The notes beneath the pieces are model-generated. The model made no database searches and was not told the DNA's origin. It worked only from the letters and a program-made list of their open reading frames with translations. Source: Rhodanobacteraceae bacterium (GTDB taxonomy: Bacteria; Pseudomonadota; Gammaproteobacteria; Xanthomonadales; Rhodanobacteraceae). Taken from it: DNA of 64,000 bases. A program made the translations under genes and the position numbers. Below, one piece after another: positions 1 to 9,936 of the stretch. The stretch's first letter is position 1, and each line of letters begins with the position of its first letter. The stretch lies in the NCBI GenBank assembly GCA_016790075.1, contig JAEUPP010000002.1, positions 17,866 through 81,865 of the forward strand, in the 5' to 3' direction.

Positions 1-1852
1 TGTCGCCGGGCTCCAGCCACTGGCGCACGATCTGGATGCCGCCGGCCAGTACGCGGTCGCCGAACTGATGGCCGTGTTCGTCGTTGATCGACTTGAAATG
101 ATCGAAGTCGATCAGCAGCACGGACAGGTCCTGCTCCTGCCTGTTCGCACAGCGCAAATGCTCGTCGAGCTGGCGCAGTAGATGGCCGCGGTTATAGGCA
201 CCGGTCAGTGGGTCGGTGATGGCGGCCTGGTACAGCTCCGCGGCATGCGTGGAGAGCTTTGCGTTGGCGGCCTCAAGCCGCGCTTCGTGTGCGCTGATTT
301 CCGCGTTCTTCTGCTGTAGTGCGCGATTGAGCTGCTGGGTCATGCGGTAGCGCCGCAGCAGCAGGACCAGCAGCACGCCGAGCGCCGCCGCAACACCGAT
401 GCCGATATTGCGCAGCAGCGCCTGCTGCCCCAGGCGCAGGCGCTGCACTTCGTTGTTGAGGCTCAGCAGGCGTATGCGCTGATCGGCCTCGGCGCGTTCG
501 TAGCGCGATTTCAACGCAGCGAGCTGGCGTCCCGAGCGCGTACCCAGCAGTTCTTCCCGCAAAGCGGCACGGCGATGGGTGAATTCGATAGCTGCCGCAA
601 GCTGGCCACTGGCCAGGGCCAGGTCTTCACGCGCGGCATAGGCTTCGCTGAGGCCAGATTTGAGGCCTGCCTGACTCAGAATCCGTATCGCTTCGTCCAG
701 GTGCTTGGTTGCTAGGGCTGAGTCGCCAGCGCGCAGAGCAAGGCGTCCTAGATGCAGCAGCGCGTTGCCGGTGATCTCGCGATGCGCAAGTCCGCGACCG
801 ATTTCGAGCGCGTCCTGCAGCACTGCCGTCGCTTCGCTGTCGCGATCCAGCCGGATCAGCGCGCGGCCGATCTCGACATTCTCCAGACCTACATAGGGCC
901 GGTTGCCCATACTGGCATCGATGGCGCGTGCCTGCTGCGCCATGGTCAGCGCCGCCGCAGCGTCGCCTATGTCGTTGCTGAAGCTCGCGTAGCTGCCGAG
1001 CGCGCCGGCCAGCGACTGTGGGTCGAGATTGCGCCGCGACGATTCCAGCGCCGCTTCAAAGTGGATCTTGGCTTGCTCGGTGTCTTCGATTTCGCGGTAG
1101 AGCAGGGCGATATTGCGATAGGACAGATCCAGCCGTTCAGTGCCCCCGAGGGAGCGGCGTAGCTCCAGTGCGGCGATCTGCAGTTCCAGCGCTCGGGCAA
1201 AATCGCCGAGATCGCGATGCACGGTGCCCAGGTTCATAAGCACCTGGGCTTCGCCGGCACGGTCGTTCTGGCCACGGCGCAGTGCCAATGCGGTTTCCTG
1301 ATGCGCACGTGCCTCGTCGAGCTTGCCGCGGCGCCGGGCGATGACGCCGAGATAGCCTTCGGCAGCGGCCTGGCCCTGTAACAGTCCGTTGCGCCGTGAC
1401 TGCAGCAGCAGTTCGGTCGCAAGAGTCGATGCGCTGTCGTAGTCGCCACGGGTTAGCGCCAGTGCGACGCTACGGTCCATCGCTTCGATCAGCCAGCGCA
1501 AACTGGCCAGCGCCCGGGCCCGTTCGATCGCATTCTGCCAGGCGTCAGCGGCCGGATCGCTGGCGCCAAGTGCCTGCTCCAGCACGCCGACGTAGCGCGC
1601 AAGCTGCAGGCGCGGATAGTGTCCGAACAGCGGGCCGAGCAGCCGGTCACTGCCACGCCACAGCGTGTGCACGACGCGGGCAACGCGCTGTGATGATGCG
1701 GCGATCTGGCCGGCCATGACCGGTGAGAGGTCGTCTGCATAGAGCCGATCAATGGCGCCAAAGCCGCTGACGAATGCGATGGCCGTAACCGCGGCCAGGC
1801 TACGCCTGCGCCACGGATGGATAAGCTGGCGGATTTGCTGGCCAATCGGCAT
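1..1852 (-). CDS. TPR-repeat diguanylate cyclase, 3' end beyond the window
   Basis: The reading frame is open from an ATG at 1852 leftward off the window edge, giving about 617 visible residues. It has a hydrophobic N-terminal segment (about residues 15-32), a long helical region with TPR-like periodicity (about 60-430), one transmembrane helix (about 480-500), a coiled-coil linker, and the start of a GGDEF domain with DPLTGAYNR and DFDHFKSIND near residue 544. The GGDEF signature itself lies outside the window, so catalytic competence cannot be judged. By family, this would be a membrane protein with periplasmic TPRs sensing a ligand or partner and a cytoplasmic domain making cyclic di-GMP from GTP. 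It is transcribed divergently from rimO. Confidence 0.85.
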   Translation of the reverse strand, partial: MPIGQQIRQLIHPWRRRSLAAVTAIAFVSGFGAIDRLYADDLSPVMAGQIAASSQRVARVVHTLWRGSDRLLGPLFGHYPRLQLARYVGVLEQALGASDPAADAWQNAIERARALASLRWLIEAMDRSVALALTRGDYDSASTLATELLLQSRRNGLLQGQAAAEGYLGVIARRRGKLDEARAHQETALALRRGQNDRAGEAQVLMNLGTVHRDLGDFARALELQIAALELRRSLGGTERLDLSYRNIALLYREIEDTEQAKIHFEAALESSRRNLDPQSLAGALGSYASFSNDIGDAAAALTMAQQARAIDASMGNRPYVGLENVEIGRALIRLDRDSEATAVLQDALEIGRGLAHREITGNALLHLGRLALRAGDSALATKHLDEAIRILSQAGLKSGLSEAYAAREDLALASGQLAAAIEFTHRRAALREELLGTRSGRQLAALKSRYERAEADQRIRLLSLNNEVQRLRLGQQALLRNIGIGVAAALGVLLVLLLRRYRMTQQLNRALQQKNAEISAHEARLEAANAKLSTHAAELYQAAITDPLTGAYNRGHLLRQLDEHLRCANRQEQDLSVLLIDFDHFKSINDEHGHQFGDRVLAGGIQIVRQWLEPGD

Positions 1853-2040
1853 TGCGTGAGGAAGCCCCCGATCTAGGGCCGCCCCATACGGCCCTGGTGG
1901 CCAATGCTAGCGCGGGAACGGGTTCAATCCGCGCAAAAAATTTCGTGCCGAAGTGTCAATCTGTTACGCGCTTCCTGGACATGGTCCGGAGGCCGGGGGC
2001 AGCCGGCGCAGCTGACGCTGCCAACGCTACGTTCTGGCCT

Positions 2041-2046
2041 TACAAT
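2041..2046 (+). promoter_or_regulatory. Candidate -10 box (TACAAT) of rimO
   Basis: TACAAT lies 30 bases before the rimO ATG, in a context (TTACAATCCGC) that recurs upstream of miaA and, in part, hflK. No convincing -35 hexamer is visible at 17 bp, so the call rests on the -10 alone. Confidence 0.4.
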
Positions 2047-2075
2047 CCGCGGCTTGCCTTAGCCCCGAGTTTCCC

Positions 2076-3395
2076 ATGTCCCGCCAGAACCCCAAGGTCG
2101 GTTTTGTCAGCCTCGGCTGTCCGAAAGCACTGGTTGATTCCGAACGCATCCTGACCCAGCTCCGCGTCGAGGGTTACGAGATCGTACCGACCTATGACGA
2201 CGCCGATGTCGTCGTCGTCAATACCTGTGGTTTTATCGATGCCGCCGTCGAGGAGTCGCTGGATGCCATTGGCGAAGCACTGGCTGAGAACGGCAAGGTC
2301 ATCGTGACCGGCTGCCTGGGCGCCAAGGCCGACGTGATCCGTGAAGCACATCCGGACGTCCTGTCGATTTCCGGCCCTCAGGACTACGCCAGTGTCATGA
2401 ACGCGGTGCACGCGCAACTGCCGCCCAAGCATGATCCCTTTCTCGATCTCGTACCGCCGCAGGGGCTCAAGCTCACGCCCAAGCATTACGCCTATCTCAA
2501 GATTTCCGAGGGCTGCAATCATCGCTGTTCGTTCTGCATCATTCCCTCGATGCGCGGTGATCTGGTTTCGCGCCCGGTCGATCAGGTGCTGATCGAAGCG
2601 GAGAAGCTGGTCAAGGGCGGGGTCAGGGAGCTGCTGGTCATTTCCCAGGACACCAGTGCCTACGGCGTGGATCTCAAATATGCCGAGCATGAATGGCGTG
2701 GCAAGTCCTACCGCACGCGCATGACCGAACTGTGCGAGGGCTTGTCCGAACTCGGAGTCTGGACGCGGCTCCACTACGTCTACCCGTATCCGCATGTTGA
2801 CGAGATCGTGCCGCTGATGGCGCAGGGCAAGCTGCTGCCCTACCTGGATATCCCCTTCCAGCATGCAAGCCCGCGAATCCTCAAACTCATGAAGCGCCCC
2901 GGGGCGGTGGACAAGGTGCTGGCACGGGTCAAGGCCTGGCGCGCGATCTGTCCGGACCTCACCATTCGTTCGACCTTTATCGTCGGTTTTCCCGGCGAGA
3001 CCGAGGCCGAATTTGAAGAGCTGCTGGACTTCTTGCGCGAAGCCCAGCTCGATCGCGTTGGCGCTTTCGCCTATTCGCCGGTCGAGGGTGCCAAGGCCAA
3101 CGAACTGCCGGACCCGGTGCCTGAAGACATCAGGGAAGAACGCCTGGAGCGCTTCATGGAAGTGCAGGCGGAGATCAGCGCCGAGCGCCTCGAGCGCAAG
3201 ATTGGTAGCCGCATCCGGGTGCTAGTCGATCAGGTCGACGCCGACGGCGCGATTGCACGTTCGGCCGCCGACGCGCCGGAGATCGATGGTGTTGTACATG
3301 TGGATAACGGGCAGAAGTTACGTCCGGGCCAGTTTGCCGAGGTCGACGTGATTCATGCCGACCAGCATGACCTGTTCGCCCGCTTGCCGGACTGA
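2076..3395 (+). CDS. rimO: Ribosomal protein S12 methylthiotransferase RimO
   Basis: A radical SAM enzyme that adds a methylthio group to the conserved aspartate of ribosomal protein S12. The 439-residue length is normal for RimO. The N-terminal methylthiotransferase domain has its three cluster cysteines at C15 (in [12 protein letters not shown], typical of RimO rather than MiaB), C51 and C80. The radical SAM core has CxxxCxxC at C147, C151 and C154. The C-terminal ~70 residues form a TRAM-type domain. It is probably a single-gene transcript, and DUF3025 follows after 49 bases. Confidence 0.96.
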   Translation: MSRQNPKVGFVSLGCPKALVDSERILTQLRVEGYEIVPTYDDADVVVVNTCGFIDAAVEESLDAIGEALAENGKVIVTGCLGAKADVIREAHPDVLSISGPQDYASVMNAVHAQLPPKHDPFLDLVPPQGLKLTPKHYAYLKISEGCNHRCSFCIIPSMRGDLVSRPVDQVLIEAEKLVKGGVRELLVISQDTSAYGVDLKYAEHEWRGKSYRTRMTELCEGLSELGVWTRLHYVYPYPHVDEIVPLMAQGKLLPYLDIPFQHASPRILKLMKRPGAVDKVLARVKAWRAICPDLTIRSTFIVGFPGETEAEFEELLDFLREAQLDRVGAFAYSPVEGAKANELPDPVPEDIREERLERFMEVQAEISAERLERKIGSRIRVLVDQVDADGAIARSAADAPEIDGVVHVDNGQKLRPGQFAEVDVIHADQHDLFARLPD

Positions 3396-3444
3396 AGCAA
3401 GCATGCGGGCCAACCGGCACTACCGGGCGCCTGGACGTTAGCGC

Positions 3445-4269
3445 ATGCGCTTTGTCGCCCCGACACGCGCGACGCTGGATCGCGCCGTGCTGCAGCGGCC
3501 GCCGCTGGCGGCATGGCGCGAGGCCGGCGACTGGATGGCCGCGGCGCAGTTTCCCCGTGTCGAGGAGCTCAACCGCGACTGGAACTCGGGCTGGCGTTTT
3601 GTCGAACAGACGCCGCAATTGCTCGCCGACGGCCTGCACTACGAGTCGCGCATTCATGCGCGAGCCGAGATCGCAACACGCGCCGACAATTGGCATGACT
3701 TCTTCAATGCGCTGATCTGGCGCCGTTATGCACCGCTCAAGGCAGCACTTAACCGGCGCCAGGTGGCTGAAATCGCGCGTATGGGTGACAAGCAGCGCAA
3801 TCGTGCGCAATGCGCCCTGACGCACTTCGACGAGGGCGGAGTCATCGTCGTGCTGCGCGATCCTGCACTACTCGCACGCTGGAACGCGCACGACTGGCAC
3901 GGTCTGTTCTGGGACGCACGCCAAGCCTGGGCCGACGGCGCGATACGCGCAGAGGTGTTTGGCCATGCATTGCTTGAGATGGCGCTGGTGCCTGACAAGC
4001 TCATCACCGGCAAAGCCATTGCGCTGATCGACCATGCGGTCGCAGCACCGGCCGATGCGATCGCCACGCTGGCGCACGCGATCGACAGCGGCGCAGTACT
4101 CACGGATCCGCAGGAGCTTCGCGCCCTGCCAGTTTCCGGCATTCCTGGCTGGCATTCGGCCAATGCGGACGCGGCGTTCTATGCCCAGGCCGAGTGTTTC
4201 CGGCCATTGCGCGCTGGGCGGGTCTATCCGGAACCGCTGCCGGTCGCTGCCGCCGGAACGTTGCCGTAG
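3445..4269 (+). CDS. DUF3025 domain-containing protein
   Basis: A 274-residue soluble protein with the DUF3025 hallmark segment [20 protein letters not shown] near residues 90-110, followed by a conserved region with DEGG and a WHGLFW segment. There is no signal peptide or membrane segment. The family is common in proteobacteria, and I know of no biochemical function. It follows rimO on the same strand and its 3' end overlaps the convergent greB gene by 46 bases. The start is the ATG at 3445; no strong Shine-Dalgarno sequence precedes it. Confidence 0.85.
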   Translation: MRFVAPTRATLDRAVLQRPPLAAWREAGDWMAAAQFPRVEELNRDWNSGWRFVEQTPQLLADGLHYESRIHARAEIATRADNWHDFFNALIWRRYAPLKAALNRRQVAEIARMGDKQRNRAQCALTHFDEGGVIVVLRDPALLARWNAHDWHGLFWDARQAWADGAIRAEVFGHALLEMALVPDKLITGKAIALIDHAVAAPADAIATLAHAIDSGAVLTDPQELRALPVSGIPGWHSANADAAFYAQAECFRPLRAGRVYPEPLPVAAAGTLP

Positions 4270-4757
4270 TGAATGTCGAGGACGACGAAGGTCGCGCGGC
4301 CGCCCGGTAGCTCCGCGCTGAATTCGTCGTCGACATGTTTCTTGAGCGCAGCACGCGCGAGTGGTGAATCGATGCTGATCCAGTTTCGCGCCGCATCGGT
4401 TTCGTCGGGCCCTACGATGCGGTAACGCTGCTCACGGCCCTGTTCGTCTTCGAGTGTCATCCAGGCGCCGAAGTAGATCGCGCCGCGGTCGGTTGGCGCG
4501 TCGGGGGCGATCTTCAGCGATTCGAGCCGTTTGCCGAGATAGCGCACGCGGCGATCAATCGCACCCAGCTGTTTTTTGCGGTAGGTGTATTCCGCGTTCT
4601 CGGAACGGTCGCCCTCGGCCGCGGCAGCGGCAAGCGCGCGCACCACTTCTGGTCGGCGTTCGCGCCAAAGGTGGTCGAGTTCGGCCTTCAGCGCGTCGTG
4701 GCCGGTGCGTGTGATCAGGGCCGTTGATGCGGCTTGTGGTGGGCGCCAGCGTCCCAT
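4224..4757 (-). CDS. greB: Transcription elongation factor GreB
   Basis: GreB inserts its N-terminal coiled coil into the RNA polymerase secondary channel and stimulates cleavage of backtracked RNA. The frame is open further upstream, but the family N-terminus MGRWRPP begins at the ATG ending at 4757, giving 177 residues (E. coli GreB is about 158). The coiled-coil tip carries the acidic residues of [11 protein letters not shown], and the C-terminal half is the FKBP-like Gre domain. The last ~15 residues are an Ala/Gly/Ser-rich extension lying in the overlap with DUF3025. MGRW and the YRKK segment favour GreB over GreA. Confidence 0.95.
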   Translation of the reverse strand: MGRWRPPQAASTALITRTGHDALKAELDHLWRERRPEVVRALAAAAAEGDRSENAEYTYRKKQLGAIDRRVRYLGKRLESLKIAPDAPTDRGAIYFGAWMTLEDEQGREQRYRIVGPDETDAARNWISIDSPLARAALKKHVDDEFSAELPGGRATFVVLDIHYGNVPAAATGSGSG

Positions 4758-4971
4758 GGCGGATCCGTGTCGACTGTAGTCGCCGGCACTATAGGAAATG
4801 CGCCGCGTTGTGCAAGCTGCAGGACGAATTCGCTGCGGGAACTCGTAGAATCGCGCCGGTCTGGCACGCTCTGGCCAAGCCGTATTCCCGAGCGGGAGCG
4901 TGGAGGCAAGCAGCAGGGCAAAGGCGGCCCGCTGCGAGCGCTGGGCCGGACCTTTCCGGGGGAGTCGTGCT

Positions 4972-6450
4972 GTGTTGATAGTGCCGCTGCATCGTCCGTT
5001 CAATCGGGCGAATTTCCCATTCGCGACGATTGCACTGGTTCTCGCCAATGTATTCGTGTTCCTGTTCCTGCAAAGTTCTGACGGTGCTGCGGAGCAGCGG
5101 GCTGTGGCGTATTACAGCGAAAGCCGCCTCGGTGATATCGAATTGCCGCTGTACCGAGAATGGATGCAGAAATATCCTGATTCGCGACGCCAGAAATTTC
5201 TGGATGCGCTGGACGAACACGATACGAAAGCGATGGCTGCGCGTGTGATCCAGTCCGACACCGCCTTTGTACGCGCCTTGCAAGCCGACCAGCTCATGAC
5301 GCCGCAGGATTCGCGCCATGCGCAGTGGAAACGGCAGCGTGAGGCGTTCGACCTCCTCTGGCAGGAGCAATTTACCCAGCGCCATCTGCTGCGCAATTCA
5401 GAGGTCTCGCCGTCGCGTATGTTCAGTTCGATGTTCCTGCACGGCAGTTTCGGTCATTTGCTCGGCAACATGATCTTTCTGGTGGTACTGGGCCTGCTCG
5501 TCGAGGGCGCGCTGGGTTCGTTGCTGTTCATTGGTGTCTATCTGCTCGCCGGCTGTGGCGCTGCCTTGGTTGCACTGGGCTATCACTGGGGCGATGCCGG
5601 CGGCATGCTCGGTGCGTCTGGAGCTATCGCCGGCCTGATGGGCGCATATTGCGTGCTCTGGGGTATGCGTAAGGTGCGGGTGTTCTGGTGGGCGTTTGTT
5701 GTATTCGACTATTCCCGGGTTACCGCACTCTGGCTGCTGCCGTTCTGGCTAGGCTGGGAATTGTTCAACCTCGCCGCGAATGCGGATGCAGGCGTCGGCT
5801 TTGACGCGCATGCCGGCGGCATAGTCAGCGGCGCGCTGCTCGCGCTGGGCGTGCGTACTCTGGGCTGGGAGCGGCGCGACTTTCTGGACGAGGATGAAAA
5901 AGCCGAACGCGCCAGGGAAAACGACGATGCGCTGAGCCGTGCACTGCAGCATCTGGGCAAGTTGGAGACGCGCCAGGCGCGGGCGTTGCTTGAGCCGCTG
6001 GATGCGGCCGGTCCCCCCTCGCTGGATGTGCGCATCGCACTTTATCGCTGCGCGCGTTACGGCAACGAACTGGCGGCGCTGCGGGGTGCAGTGCAGCGGT
6101 TGCTTGAACTGCCGGTCGCCGATGCGGCCTCAGCGCACAAGGTCAAGCAGGTGCTGGACGATTTTCGCAAGATCGACCGGTCTGGCCCGGTGCTGGCGCC
6201 CGCTCAGCAATTGCAACTCGCGCGTGCCTGGCTGCGCATCGGCGCCGACGCCGACGCCGACACGCTGGTTCGCGACTTGGTCCTGCGGGCGGGCGACACG
6301 CCCGGCGTGGCGGAAATCTGCTGGCAGCTTGCGCAGCGCGCACGCGAAGGTTCACCTGAGTGGCGCGCGCGACTTGAATTGATTGCTCAGCACTGTCCGC
6401 GCAGTGAATTCGCGCCGAAGGCGGCCTTTCTGCTCGCACAGGTATCGTGA
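4972..6450 (+). CDS. Rhomboid family intramembrane serine protease
   Basis: A polytopic inner-membrane protease. The start chosen is the GTG at 4972, preceded by GGGGGAG at 7-8 bases and giving MLIVPLHRP. An ATG at 4900 in the same frame adds 24 unlikely residues. The protein has 492 residues: TM1 at about 16-34, a long hydrophilic loop to about residue 145, then the six-helix rhomboid core with [10 protein letters not shown], catalytic Ser in GASGAIAG and catalytic His in FDAHAGG. About 180 C-terminal residues form a soluble helical, TPR-like region. Substrates are unknown. The long first loop and the C-terminal domain go beyond a minimal rhomboid. Confidence 0.92.
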   Translation: MLIVPLHRPFNRANFPFATIALVLANVFVFLFLQSSDGAAEQRAVAYYSESRLGDIELPLYREWMQKYPDSRRQKFLDALDEHDTKAMAARVIQSDTAFVRALQADQLMTPQDSRHAQWKRQREAFDLLWQEQFTQRHLLRNSEVSPSRMFSSMFLHGSFGHLLGNMIFLVVLGLLVEGALGSLLFIGVYLLAGCGAALVALGYHWGDAGGMLGASGAIAGLMGAYCVLWGMRKVRVFWWAFVVFDYSRVTALWLLPFWLGWELFNLAANADAGVGFDAHAGGIVSGALLALGVRTLGWERRDFLDEDEKAERARENDDALSRALQHLGKLETRQARALLEPLDAAGPPSLDVRIALYRCARYGNELAALRGAVQRLLELPVADAASAHKVKQVLDDFRKIDRSGPVLAPAQQLQLARAWLRIGADADADTLVRDLVLRAGDTPGVAEICWQLAQRAREGSPEWRARLELIAQHCPRSEFAPKAAFLLAQVS

Positions 6451-6771
6451 ATCCGCAGTGGACGTTTCTGGCGGCCGGTAGCGGCACCTGTCTTGAGCCG
6501 GGCCAGCGCGGTGGTTGGCCAATACTGATTTTGCTGGCGTGGACCAATCCGGCTCGTTGAAAGCACGAAAGGCCCGCAGCGACTTGTTGGCTACGCAGGT
6601 TGATCAGTTTCCTTACACCGCCACGGAAATGGAAAGCGTGTGGAAACGTAGCTGGCAGGGGCGATGGTAGACTCCGCAGCCCGCTGGCCGTGTGTGTGCG
6701 TTTTTACGGCAGCAGGTGCGATGCGGCAGGGCGGATCTGAGCAGAGACCTACCAGACGGAGAATGACGCAA
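6451..6771. other. Intergenic region before the cation transporter
   Basis: No credible coding sequence was seen on either strand. A TAGACT hexamer at 6668-6673 could be a -10 box for the downstream transporter, but no matching -35 was found. I saw no clear terminator after the rhomboid gene. Confidence 0.4.
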
Positions 6772-7680
6772 ATGGCTGGCAAAGCCGATTCGGTAAAGAC
6801 GATTTTCTATGCGCTTGGTGCTAATTTTGCGATCTTCGTCGCCAAGCTTGTCGCAGCCATCATTACCGGCTCCGGCTCCATGCTGGCTGAAGCCGTGCAC
6901 TCGCTGGCCGACTGCGGCAATCAGGGGCTGTTGCTGCTGGGTCTGAAGCGCGCCAAGGCGCCACCGTCTCCGGATTTTCCACTAGGTTTCGGCAAAGCAA
7001 TCTATTTCTGGTCGTTCCTGGTTGCCTTGATGCTGTTCAGCGTTGGCGGCATGTTTTCGATCTACGAAGGGCTGCACAAGCTGCACAAGCCCGAACCGTT
7101 GCAATGGGCCTGGATCGCGGTTGCGGTGCTTACCTTCGGCATCATCGCTGAATCGCTGTCGATGTGGGGTTGCCTCAAGGAAGTGAACAAGGCACGCGGC
7201 GGCCAAAGCCTCTGGCGCTGGTTCCGCGACAGCCGGCAAAGCGAGTTGATCGTGATCTTCGGCGAGGATCTTGCTGCGCTGCTTGGCCTGGTGTTCGCAT
7301 TGGTCGCCGTGCTGCTGACCATGGCTACGGGCAATCCCATGTATGACGCCGCTGGTTCCATCGGCATTGGCGTGCTGCTGATCGTGGTTGCGGTGTTTAT
7401 CGCAGTCGAGATCAAAGCCTTGCTGATAGGCCAGGGCGTGGAGCCGCGCCAGAAGGAGGCGATGCTGAAGTTCCTGGCCGCGCGCGAGGAGGTCAAGCAG
7501 GTATACAGCCTGCTGACCTTGCAGATGGGGCCGGACGTTATGGTTGCGATCAAGGCCGAGATGGCGCGCTATCTCGCGCCACGAGATCTGATCGAGGATA
7601 TCAACCGCGTAGAGGCCGCGTTCCGCGCCGAATTCCCCGACGTGCGCTGGTGTTTCTTCGAGCCCGATAGCGGTGATTGA
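6772..7680 (+). CDS. Cation diffusion facilitator family transporter
   Basis: A metal-ion/proton antiporter of the CDF family, 302 residues. The ATG at 6772 (MAGKADSVK) is preferred because GGAGA lies 9 bases upstream; the ATG at 6763 is too close to it. There are about six transmembrane helices. TM2 carries the HxxxD metal site (EAVHSLAD). The equivalent TM5 segment reads FGEDLAALLG, the Glu-Asp variant seen in SLC30A9-like members. A soluble C-terminal domain follows. Zn, Fe, Mn or Co specificity cannot be told from sequence. It stands alone and converges with a leftward gene. Confidence 0.88.
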   Translation: MAGKADSVKTIFYALGANFAIFVAKLVAAIITGSGSMLAEAVHSLADCGNQGLLLLGLKRAKAPPSPDFPLGFGKAIYFWSFLVALMLFSVGGMFSIYEGLHKLHKPEPLQWAWIAVAVLTFGIIAESLSMWGCLKEVNKARGGQSLWRWFRDSRQSELIVIFGEDLAALLGLVFALVAVLLTMATGNPMYDAAGSIGIGVLLIVVAVFIAVEIKALLIGQGVEPRQKEAMLKFLAAREEVKQVYSLLTLQMGPDVMVAIKAEMARYLAPRDLIEDINRVEAAFRAEFPDVRWCFFEPDSGD

Positions 7681-7749
7681 TCGCCGCACCCGGCAGCGTG
7701 CGATTTGGCCGACGCAGGCAACGCCGTGAACTGTCCATGTCGCTGCGCT

Positions 7750-8475
7750 TCAGTCGCCGCGGTAGTAGAGCCCGTCCACCGCTGTCGTGCCGTCGGGCTG
7801 TCCGGGCAGTGAAGCCCAGCCCGTGAGTCCTTCGGGGGTCAGCAGCAGATAGTCGGGGCTGCTGCTGGCGTTGGCGCTGCTCCTGTCGTTGAGCAATACG
7901 GTTACCCGCGTGCCGGCGGCAAGCGTGACGCCCATTGAGGCGCCTCCCGGACTGTGCTGCAGCGTAACGGCCTGTTTGAGGGTTCCGCTGACGCCGACAT
8001 GCCGCAACGGTTGTGCCGTCTCGGTAAAGCGGTCATTTTTCCATGTATATAATTTGCGTTCGTCATAGAACGTGTTGCTATGTCCTGCGACGTAGATGCG
8101 TGCGTCGGGCAGGAACGCAAACTGGGTGCCGGGTGCGGCGAACACGTCGGTTTCCGCGTTCGCCGCGTCCGGCAGCAGGCGGCAGCTAGGATCGGCGCTG
8201 GGGCCAGAGTCGCAGACCAGGGTCAGCGGCGGCAGCTCTCCCAGGCGCAGCAGCAGGGGCGCCGAGGCATACACGCCGGCTGCTTCGTATTCGGACAACC
8301 ATGGTGGCGGTGTGGTTTTTTCGGCCCGGTTTGCGGGATAGAGCACGGTCACTCCCTCGTTCCTGAGCTCAAGTCTTGCAAGCTGCGGAAACGCGGCTGG
8401 GAGATCGGCCTTGCCGGCTGCGCAAGCGACTACGGGCAAGGCCAACAGCAGGGCGATGCGTGAGATTGTGGCCAT
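7750..8475 (-). CDS. Secreted protein of unknown function
   Basis: 241 residues beginning MATISRIALLLALP with a signal peptide cleaved near AAGKA. The mature part has two cysteines (CDS and SCRLL, about residues 88-98) that could form a disulfide, and a beta-rich composition. Residues 110-150 read like a beta-propeller or SH3-like surface segment, but I recognise no family. The frame is open much further upstream, but that part is a shadow of the Slp gene. It is the last of three leftward genes (sirtuin, Slp, this), 35 bases after Slp, so probably co-transcribed. It probably acts in the periplasm. Confidence 0.75.
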   Translation of the reverse strand: MATISRIALLLALPVVACAAGKADLPAAFPQLARLELRNEGVTVLYPANRAEKTTPPPWLSEYEAAGVYASAPLLLRLGELPPLTLVCDSGPSADPSCRLLPDAANAETDVFAAPGTQFAFLPDARIYVAGHSNTFYDERKLYTWKNDRFTETAQPLRHVGVSGTLKQAVTLQHSPGGASMGVTLAAGTRVTVLLNDRSSANASSSPDYLLLTPEGLTGWASLPGQPDGTTAVDGLYYRGD

Positions 8476-8510
8476 GGAATTATTGTCGGCTCGATTGCGG
8501 AATCCTGCCT

Positions 8511-9005
8511 TCACAAACGTACTCCGACCCCGACTCCGAACCGCCATTGCGGACGGTCGAACTGGAATCCCGGTGGCCAGCGATGCACATGGGCCGCTTC
8601 CACCAGCGGAAACACATAGGCATGTTCGCCGACCTGGCCGGCGCGTGTGCCGGCCAGACGGCCAACCAGGGTAATGAACAGACCGTCGGGGTAGTCGTGG
8701 CGTTCGACATAGCCCGGCAGCACCACGATAAAGCGTCCACGTGTGCCGGCCTCGGGTACGGGCCGCTGTGCGCTGTCCAGCGGGTAGGCCAGTACATTGA
8801 CTTCGGTCTGTGCTTCGCGGTTGTCGACGCCGAGGATCATGCCGCCCCAGATGACTTCCGCACCGGCATAACGTTCGGGCGTGGCGGCGACCTCGAACGG
8901 CAGGGCCGGCGTAACCGGCCGGGTTGCGACAACGACCGGGCGGGTAGCGCAGGCCGACAATGCCGTGAGTGCAACCAGGCAGGACATCAAAGGGCCACGT
9001 TTCAT
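8511..9005 (-). CDS. slp: Slp family outer-membrane lipoprotein
   Basis: 164 residues with a lipoprotein signal ending in the lipobox LSAC (Cys19). The mature domain carries Slp-family features: TPERYAGAEVIWGGMILGVDN, then the LAYPLD and FIVVLPGYVERHDYPDG region, then VGRLAGTRAG. In E. coli Slp is a starvation- and stationary-phase-induced outer-membrane lipoprotein of unclear function. Its ATG overlaps the stop of the sirtuin gene (ATGA), indicating translational coupling. Confidence 0.88.
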   Translation of the reverse strand: MKRGPLMSCLVALTALSACATRPVVVATRPVTPALPFEVAATPERYAGAEVIWGGMILGVDNREAQTEVNVLAYPLDSAQRPVPEAGTRGRFIVVLPGYVERHDYPDGLFITLVGRLAGTRAGQVGEHAYVFPLVEAAHVHRWPPGFQFDRPQWRFGVGVGVRL

Positions 9006-9745
9006 CGGTTCTCCCAGGCATCGAGCACAGCCGGCATTGCGTAGCCGGCAGTCTGAACGATCGCAAGATCGGCCGCTGATGTCAGTGGCGTGGGTTGCGG
9101 ATTGATTTCCGCGAACCAGGCGCCGTGCTGCTGCGCGAGTGCAGGCAGCCCGGCGGCCGGATACACCAGCGCGGAGGTGCCAATGGCGAGTACTACATCG
9201 CAGCCACGTGCAGCCGCCTGTGCGGCGGTCAGGGCCTCGGCCGGCAACTCCTCGCCGAACCAGACCACACCCGGGCGGGCGAGGCCACGGTCATGATGCG
9301 GCGAACGCGGCGGTTCACCGGGGTTGGCGGCTAGCCAGACCGGACTGATCTCACGCCCGGTAACCGAGCAGACCGTGCGCGCGATGGCGCCGTGCAGGGC
9401 GATCACGCCGGTGGATCCGGCGCGCTGGTGCAGGTCGTCGACGTTCTGCGTTACCAGCGTCAGGCTCGTGCGGCGCGCCAGCTCGGCCAGTGCGATGTGG
9501 GCCGCGTTTGGCTGTGCTTGCGCAATCTGCTCACGCCGCCAGGCGTACCAGCGCCAGACCAGTGCAGGGTCTCGCTGGAATGCGGCCGGAGTGGCCAGAT
9601 CCTCCGGGCGAAAGCGCGACCAGAGGCCGGTTTGCGCGTCGCGAAAAGTAGCGATGCCGGACTCCGCCGAAATACCGGCTCCCGTCAGCACCAGTATTCT
9701 CCGGGCCTGTTTCAGGCGTGTAGCGAGTTCGTGCAGGGTTTGCAT
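9002..9745 (-). CDS. cobB: NAD-dependent protein deacylase (sirtuin, CobB-like)
   Basis: 247 residues. It removes acyl groups from protein lysines using NAD+. Motifs seen are GAGISAESGIATFR (NAD binding), TQNVDDLHQRAG, and catalytic His119 in ALHGA. Tyr67 and Arg70 (WYAWRR) match the YxxR signature of bacterial CobB and SIRT5 that accepts succinyl-lysine. Only one cysteine (C126) remains where most sirtuins have a four-cysteine zinc site; the segment to VVWFGE has no further Cys, an unusual departure. The ATG ending at 9745 matches the family N-terminus; the frame is open to 9799. Confidence 0.92.
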   Translation of the reverse strand: MQTLHELATRLKQARRILVLTGAGISAESGIATFRDAQTGLWSRFRPEDLATPAAFQRDPALVWRWYAWRREQIAQAQPNAAHIALAELARRTSLTLVTQNVDDLHQRAGSTGVIALHGAIARTVCSVTGREISPVWLAANPGEPPRSPHHDRGLARPGVVWFGEELPAEALTAAQAAARGCDVVLAIGTSALVYPAAGLPALAQQHGAWFAEINPQPTPLTSAADLAIVQTAGYAMPAVLDAWENR

Positions 9746-9936
9746 AGGCCGAAGTGTCGCATGCGGTTGAGTTGATGCCCGTGTTGCTGATCCCGGCATG
9801 ACTTCTGGCGCTGGTCAGTATCCGCGCTTGGCGGCATAAGCCCAGGTTGCGTCCGGCGCCGGCCAAGTCCCGGATAGAGTTGATCGCCGCCCCGGACGCC
9901 ACTCGCCTTCATTTTCGCTTGCCTGGAGCCATCACC

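Noticed and set aside
752-1162. Plus-strand ORF of 136 codons across the start region
   Set aside because: It is antisense to the continuous minus-strand TPR-GGDEF frame, which has clear domain motifs and its own ATG at 1852.
2040-2864. Minus-strand ORF of 274 codons opposite rimO
   Set aside because: It is fully antisense to rimO, whose family motifs are complete; no ribosome site or known domain.
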